Source of the DNA: Accumulibacter sp. | Lineage (GTDB): Bacteria; Pseudomonadota; Gammaproteobacteria; Burkholderiales; Rhodocyclaceae | NCBI GenBank assembly: GCA_031274075.1 | Contig: JAISQQ010000372.1 | Span: 1 to 9,382, forward strand | Reading direction: 5' to 3' | Length of the DNA stretch: 9,382 nt | Part shown: positions 7,003 through 9,382 of the stretch, piece by piece | How positions within the stretch are numbered: the stretch's first letter is position 1 | Layout of the letters: every line of letters starts with the position of its first letter | The notes under the pieces: model-generated | What the model was told of the DNA's origin: nothing | The model's database searches: none | What the model saw: only the letters and a program-made list of their open reading frames with translations | Position numbers and translations under genes: made by a program

Positions 7003-8421
7003 ATGAACGATGGCGTGCAAAACCGATACCTTGAGCGTTGGAACGCCTTTCTCGGCAATTGCCGCGAAGTCGTCGCCCAGACTACGCCGCTGCTGGCCAG
7101 CGGGCACTTGACGCGCATCAATGGGCTGGTCATGGAAGCCGCCGGCCTGAAGCTGCCGCTCGGCAGTTCTTGCCGGATCACGCCGGCGGGCGGTTCGCCG
7201 ATCGAGGCGGAGGTCGTCGGTTTCAACGGCGAGCGCCTCTTCCTGATGCCCACCGAGGACGTTTACGGATTGTCGCCGGGGGCCCGCGTCGTGGCGCTCA
7301 AAAGCCAAGCGGTTCCCCCCAAGGTCGGGCAGCCCGCGCCAGCGCGGCGGCGGGCCGTCGACCGGGCCAAGCTGCTGCCGGTCGGCGATTCGCTGCTCGG
7401 GCGGATCATCGACGGCGCGGGCCGGCCGCTGGACCGCCACGGCCCGCTCTTGGCCGACACGCTGCGGCCCTTGCAGGGACGGCCGGTCAACCCGATGTCG
7501 CGCGCGCCGATCGAGCGCGCGCTCGATGTCGGCATCCGCAGCATCAACGCCTTGCTGACCGTCGGACGCGGGCAGCGCATGGGCCTGTTCGCCGGTTCGG
7601 GCGTCGGCAAGAGCGTGCTGCTCGGCATGATGGCGCGCTACACCGAGGCCGAGGTGATCGTCGTCGGCCTGATCGGCGAGCGCGGCCGCGAGGTCAAGGA
7701 ATTCATCGAGCAGATTCTCGGCGAGGAAGGCCTGCGGCGCTCGGTGGTCGTCGCCGCGCCGGCCGACGTCAGCCCGCTGATGCGCCTGCAGGGCGCGGCC
7801 TACTCCACGGCGATCGCCGAATACTTCCGCGACCAGGGGCGTCACGTGCTGCTGATCATGGACTCGCTGACGCGCTACGCCATGGCCCAGCGCGAAATCG
7901 CCCTGGCCATCGGCGAACCGCCGGTGACGCGCGGCTACCCGCCTTCGGTGTTCGCGCGCCTGCCGCAGCTCGTCGAGCGCGCCGGCAACGGCAGCGACGG
8001 CGGCGGCTCGATCACCGCCTTCTACACGGTGCTCGCCGAGGGCGACGACCAGCAGGACCCGATCGCCGACTCCGCCCGCGCCATCCTCGACGGACACATC
8101 GTCCTTTCGCGCGCGCTGGCCGACGCCGGGCATTATCCCGCGGTCGATATCGAACAATCGATCTCGCGCGCCATGGTCAACCTCATCCCCCCCGAGCATC
8201 TCGAACTGATCCGGCATTTCAAGCAGCTTTATTCGCGCTACCAGCGCTCGCGCGACCTGATCAGCGTCGGCGCCTACGCCTCCGGCGCCGACCCGACGCT
8301 CGACCAGGCCATCGTCTTGTACCCGTCGTTCGAACGCTTTCTCCAGCAGAATCTCACCGAGCGATCCAATTTCGACGACAGCGTCGGCCAACTTGCCGCC
8401 CTGTTCAACGACAAGCGCTGA
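7003..8421 (+). CDS. fliI: Flagellum-specific export ATPase FliI
   Basis: Hexameric ATPase of the flagellar type III export apparatus, related to the F1 beta subunit, that helps deliver and unfold substrates at the export gate. It has 472 residues. The N-terminal FliH-binding and beta-barrel region spans about 1-110. The catalytic domain carries Walker A GSGVGKS (198-204) with Lys203, catalytic-type Glu in [10 protein letters not shown], Walker B ending in Asp287 (HVLLIMDS), and the FliI hallmark [18 protein letters not shown] just after. The C-terminal helical domain ends intact in LAALFNDKR. The ATG at 7003 has a GGAA 5 nt upstream that lies at the edge of repeat C, so the repeat may provide the ribosome-binding site. 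fliJ starts 8 nt after the stop. No damage is seen in the motifs. Confidence 0.97.
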   Translation: MNDGVQNRYLERWNAFLGNCREVVAQTTPLLASGHLTRINGLVMEAAGLKLPLGSSCRITPAGGSPIEAEVVGFNGERLFLMPTEDVYGLSPGARVVALKSQAVPPKVGQPAPARRRAVDRAKLLPVGDSLLGRIIDGAGRPLDRHGPLLADTLRPLQGRPVNPMSRAPIERALDVGIRSINALLTVGRGQRMGLFAGSGVGKSVLLGMMARYTEAEVIVVGLIGERGREVKEFIEQILGEEGLRRSVVVAAPADVSPLMRLQGAAYSTAIAEYFRDQGRHVLLIMDSLTRYAMAQREIALAIGEPPVTRGYPPSVFARLPQLVERAGNGSDGGGSITAFYTVLAEGDDQQDPIADSARAILDGHIVLSRALADAGHYPAVDIEQSISRAMVNLIPPEHLELIRHFKQLYSRYQRSRDLISVGAYASGADPTLDQAIVLYPSFERFLQQNLTERSNFDDSVGQLAALFNDKR

Positions 8422-8429
8422 TCCGGATC

Positions 8430-8897
8430 ATGACCAAGCCATTCCCGCTGCAAACCATCCTCGAACTGATGCAGGAGCGCGCCGACGAGGCGACGCGCAA
8501 CCTGGCCCGCCTGATCGCCAACGAAAAGGACGCCAAGGCCCGGCTGGACATGCTGCTGGGCTATCGCGACGAATACGCCGGCCGCTTCCGCGAAGCGGCG
8601 CAGAACGGCTTGACGCAGCGCCAGTGGCGCAATTACCAGCAATTCCTGGACCGGCTCGACGAAGCCATCGAACAGCAGCGCAAGATCGTCGCCGCCAAGG
8701 CGCAGAACACGGCCCTCGGCCAGATGCAGTGGCAACAGCAGCGAAAAAAACTCAAGGCGTTCGACACGCTGTCCGAACGGCATTTCGCCAGCGAAAACGC
8801 CAGGGAAGCAAAGCGCGACCAGAAACTCCAGGACGAATTCGCCGCCCGGGTCAAGGGGGTCAGGGATCAGGTTGATCAGGGATCAGGTGACAGGTAG
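8430..8897 (+). CDS. fliJ: Flagellar export chaperone/ATPase stalk FliJ, with repeat-encoded tail
   Basis: FliJ is a small antiparallel coiled coil that sits in the FliI ring like the gamma subunit of F1 and escorts export chaperones. The 155 residues are almost entirely heptad-rich, charged helix. FPLQTILELMQERADEA at the start and RKKLKAFDTLSERH in the second helix fit the family. The final 12 residues (144-155: VRDQVDQGSGDR) are encoded by the heptamer array of repeat D, and the stop TAG lies in the unit CAGGTAG (8891-8897). Without the tail the protein would be about 143 residues, within the usual FliJ range, so the tail is probably an unstructured addition. The ATG is 8 nt after fliI, and tight coupling is likely. 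FliJ sequences are poorly conserved, and position next to fliI strengthens the call. Confidence 0.92.
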   Translation: MTKPFPLQTILELMQERADEATRNLARLIANEKDAKARLDMLLGYRDEYAGRFREAAQNGLTQRQWRNYQQFLDRLDEAIEQQRKIVAAKAQNTALGQMQWQQQRKKLKAFDTLSERHFASENAREAKRDQKLQDEFAARVKGVRDQVDQGSGDR

Positions 8898-8937
8898 CAG
8901 GGATCAGGGATTCTTGCGGCGGCGAAGCCGCCGGTAA
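8861..8937 (-). repeat. Heptamer-armed palindromic repeat, copy D (one-armed, inverted)
   Basis: An array of CAGGGAT-type units starts at 8861, 8868 (9 bp, the only break in register), 8877, 8884, 8891, 8898 and 8905. It leads into a core stem GGCGGC (8918-8923) and GCCGCC (8927-8932) with loop GAA. Read on the minus strand the flanks are TTACC before and GCAA after the stem, the same as in copies A to C, so this copy is inverted relative to them. There is no second arm. The stem differs from copy A at two positions in each half, with pairing kept. The array contains the end of fliJ. Confidence 0.85.
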
Positions 8938-8945
8938 TTAGAGCG

Positions 8946-8997
8946 TTTTCGGGTCAAGCGTTGACACATTCCATCGCATAAACGTTGGTATAAGCAT
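8946..8997. repeat. Dispersed ~50-bp module, copy 2
   Basis: Second copy of the module at 1957-2007, in the same orientation, with the shared blocks GTCAAG (8953-8958), TTG, CACATT (8965-8970), CATC, TGGTAT and GCAT. It lies just after repeat D and just before the 9003-9074 palindrome, so in both places the module sits at the edge of another repeat. No coding or regulatory role is evident. Confidence 0.6.
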
Positions 8998-9002
8998 GGG
9001 CG

Positions 9003-9074
9003 CGTCGTCCCGGCGCAAGCCGGGATCCAGTTCGTTCCTCAAATTCCTGGATTCCGGCTTGCGCCGGAATGACG
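9003..9074. repeat. Intergenic palindromic repeat with CCGGCGCAAGCCGG arms
   Basis: Two 28-bp arms (9003-9030 and 9047-9074) are inverted copies with three mismatches, separated by 16 bp. Each arm itself contains the imperfect palindrome CCGGCGCAAGCCGG and runs from CGTC at the outer end to ATCCAG at the inner end. This form is a common dispersed repeat in betaproteobacteria, similar in layout to the neisserial dRS3-type repeats and often mistranslated as a short FRRKPESR / LDPGLRRDD protein. It can form a long hairpin in a read-through transcript from fliJ. Confidence 0.85.
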
Positions 9075-9083
9075 GGGGAGATT

Positions 9084-9233
9084 CAGGGATCAGAGGACAG
9101 GGATCAGGGATCAGATTGGTCAGCGAAGGCTTCACCTTCGGCATAAGAGGGTGAAGATTCACGGGTTGGCTCCTTCAATTGCGGCGCGGCAGCGCCGGTA
9201 ACTTTTTCTGATCCCTGTCATCTGTCACCTGAT
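9084..9233 (-). repeat. Heptamer-armed palindromic repeat, copy E (interrupted, inverted)
   Basis: The left array has units at 9084, 9091, 9098 and 9105. The second is CAGAGGA and the other three CAGGGAT, so both heptamer versions occur in one array. A 63-bp stretch (9115-9177) with its own inverted repeats follows. The core stem is CGGCGC (9182-9187) and GCGCCG (9192-9197) with loop GGCA, flanked on the minus strand by GTTACC and GCAATT. The right array has TGATCCC, TGTCATC and TGTCACC at 9209, 9216 and 9223 and ends TGAT at 9233, touching the -24 box of the fliK promoter. Confidence 0.82.
9182..9207 (+). terminator. Possible transcription terminator after fliJ (core hairpin of repeat E plus T run)
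   Basis: The 6-bp GC stem at 9182-9197 is followed by GTAAC and then five T (9203-9207). The T run is displaced by about 5 nt from the stem, so it is an imperfect intrinsic terminator. It would end fliF-to-fliJ transcription before the separate fliK promoter. The other four copies of the repeat lack a T run here. Confidence 0.3.
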
Positions 9234-9249
9234 TGGCATGAATATTGCT
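9233..9249 (+). promoter_or_regulatory. Sigma-54 promoter of fliK
   Basis: TTGGCATG-AATA-TTGCT matches the -24/-12 consensus (YTGGCACG, 4 bp, TTGCW) at 12 of 13 positions, with GG at 9235-9236 and GC at 9247-9248. The expected start is near 9260, 46 nt before the fliK ATG. FlrC, encoded in the same window, is the likely activator. Its upstream binding sites would have to fall in or beyond repeat E, or downstream of the start as known for FlrC at some Vibrio promoters. Confidence 0.87.
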
Positions 9250-9272
9250 ATATTGCCGTCAGTACGCGCGTA

Positions 9273-9298
9273 TTCCGCTTTCGGAACCATTTTCGGAA
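9273..9298 (+). promoter_or_regulatory. fliK leader: doubled TTTCGGAACC with alternative pairing, includes the ribosome site
   Basis: TTTCGGAACC occurs at 9279-9288 and again at 9291-9300. TTCCG at 9273-9277 can pair with CGGAA of the first copy (9282-9286, loop CTTT) or of the second copy (9294-9298). The GGAA of the second copy (9295-9298) is 7 nt before the fliK ATG and is the probable Shine-Dalgarno sequence. The two pairings exclude each other. A regulatory effect is inference only. Confidence 0.4.
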
Positions 9299-9305
9299 CC
9301 TATTC

Positions 9306-9382
9306 ATGACCATCGCCATTGTCTCCGCATTGCCCGGATCAGCCCAACCCCCCGCAACGAACGCCGCCGCGGGGAGCGATGG
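9306..9382 (+). CDS. fliK: Probable flagellar hook-length control protein FliK (first 25 codons)
   Basis: Only 25 full codons are visible before the window ends. They begin MTIAIVSALPGSAQ and turn Ala/Pro/Gly-rich, which suits the disordered N-terminus of FliK, the secreted ruler that measures hook length and switches export specificity. The ATG at 9306 is preceded by GGAA at a 7-nt spacing and by a strong sigma-54 promoter. Location right after fliJ is the standard place for fliK in beta- and gammaproteobacteria. No diagnostic domain is within view (the conserved FliK domain is C-terminal), so the name rests on position and composition. Confidence 0.72.
   Translation, partial: MTIAIVSALPGSAQPPATNAAAGSD

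Larger units (their letters stand above)
8898..9305. other. 408-bp fliJ-fliK intergenic region composed of stacked repeats
   Basis: In order it holds the rest of repeat D, a second copy of the ~50-bp module, a long palindrome with the GCGCAAGC core, repeat E and a sigma-54 promoter with the fliK leader. Little unique sequence is left over. The only open frame of note (minus strand, 9162-8938) translates the palindrome and repeats and is not considered a gene. Confidence 0.85.

Noticed and set aside
6982..8391. Minus-strand open frame of 469 codons opposite fliI
   Set aside because: Arg/Asp/Gly-rich shadow frame with no recognisable domain. The FliI frame has intact Walker motifs.
7038..8897. 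Plus-strand open frame of 619 codons beginning inside fliI and ending as fliJ
   Set aside because: Only its 3' part is the fliJ frame. The rest is an Arg/Ala-rich +2 shadow of fliI, and fliJ has its own ATG at 8430.
8938..9162. 74-codon minus-strand open frame with FRRKPESR and LDPGLRRDD
   Set aside because: It translates a dispersed palindromic repeat and the ~50-bp module. Such frames are commonly mis-annotated as proteins.
481..9233. CRISPR array
   Set aside because: Repeats are 7-bp tandem units and hairpins scattered between genes. There is no regular repeat-spacer pattern with unique spacers and no cas gene in view.

Overview
The window is a GC-rich flagellar locus, most likely from a betaproteobacterium (Rhodocyclales or Nitrosomonadales type). 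This placement is inference. It rests on the HemE N-terminus, the FlrB/FlrC two-component pair divergent from fliF, the gene order fliFGHIJ-fliK, sigma-54-type promoter signals, and a palindromic intergenic repeat with the GCGCAAGC core that is widespread in that class.

Layout. Positions 1-455 (minus) hold the 5' two fifths of hemE (uroporphyrinogen decarboxylase), cut by the window edge. Upstream of it on the same strand are flrC (545-1954) and flrB (2131-3324), a sigma-54 response regulator and its soluble histidine kinase. The 79-bp gap at 3325-3403 separates flrB from the divergent plus-strand run fliF (MS ring), fliG (rotor switch), fliH, fliI and fliJ (export ATPase and its regulators). 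These genes overlap or are spaced by a few bases, except that fliH and fliI are separated by a repeat. A 408-bp intergenic region packed with repeats precedes a strong sigma-54 promoter at 9233-9249 and the first codons of the probable fliK (hook-length control).

How it works together. FlrB is expected to phosphorylate FlrC at Asp55. FlrC carries the GAFTGA loop that contacts sigma-54, so it is the obvious candidate activator of the fliK promoter and possibly of a weaker sigma-54-like site in front of fliF. FliF and FliG build the rotor base, and FliH/FliI/FliJ power secretion of the rod, hook and filament.

The unusual content is between the genes. Five copies of one repeat family (A 481-580, B 2009-2123, C 6898-6998, D 8861-8937, E 9084-9233) occupy nearly every larger intergenic gap. 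Each has a short GC hairpin with invariant flanks (TTACCGG on one side, CCGCAA on the other). One or both sides carry arrays of a 7-bp unit (CAGAGGA or CAGGGAT) in strict period 7, and in four copies the arrays are inverted so that the whole element can fold into a long hairpin. The stem sequences covary between copies, and the loop is flipped in one copy. The reading frames of flrC, fliH and fliJ end inside these arrays, so the last 4-12 residues of each protein are repeat-encoded. A second dispersed module (1957-2007 and 8946-8997) and a known-type palindrome (9003-9074) are stacked beside them. I recognise no defence system, CRISPR array, tRNA, rRNA or transposase gene in the window.
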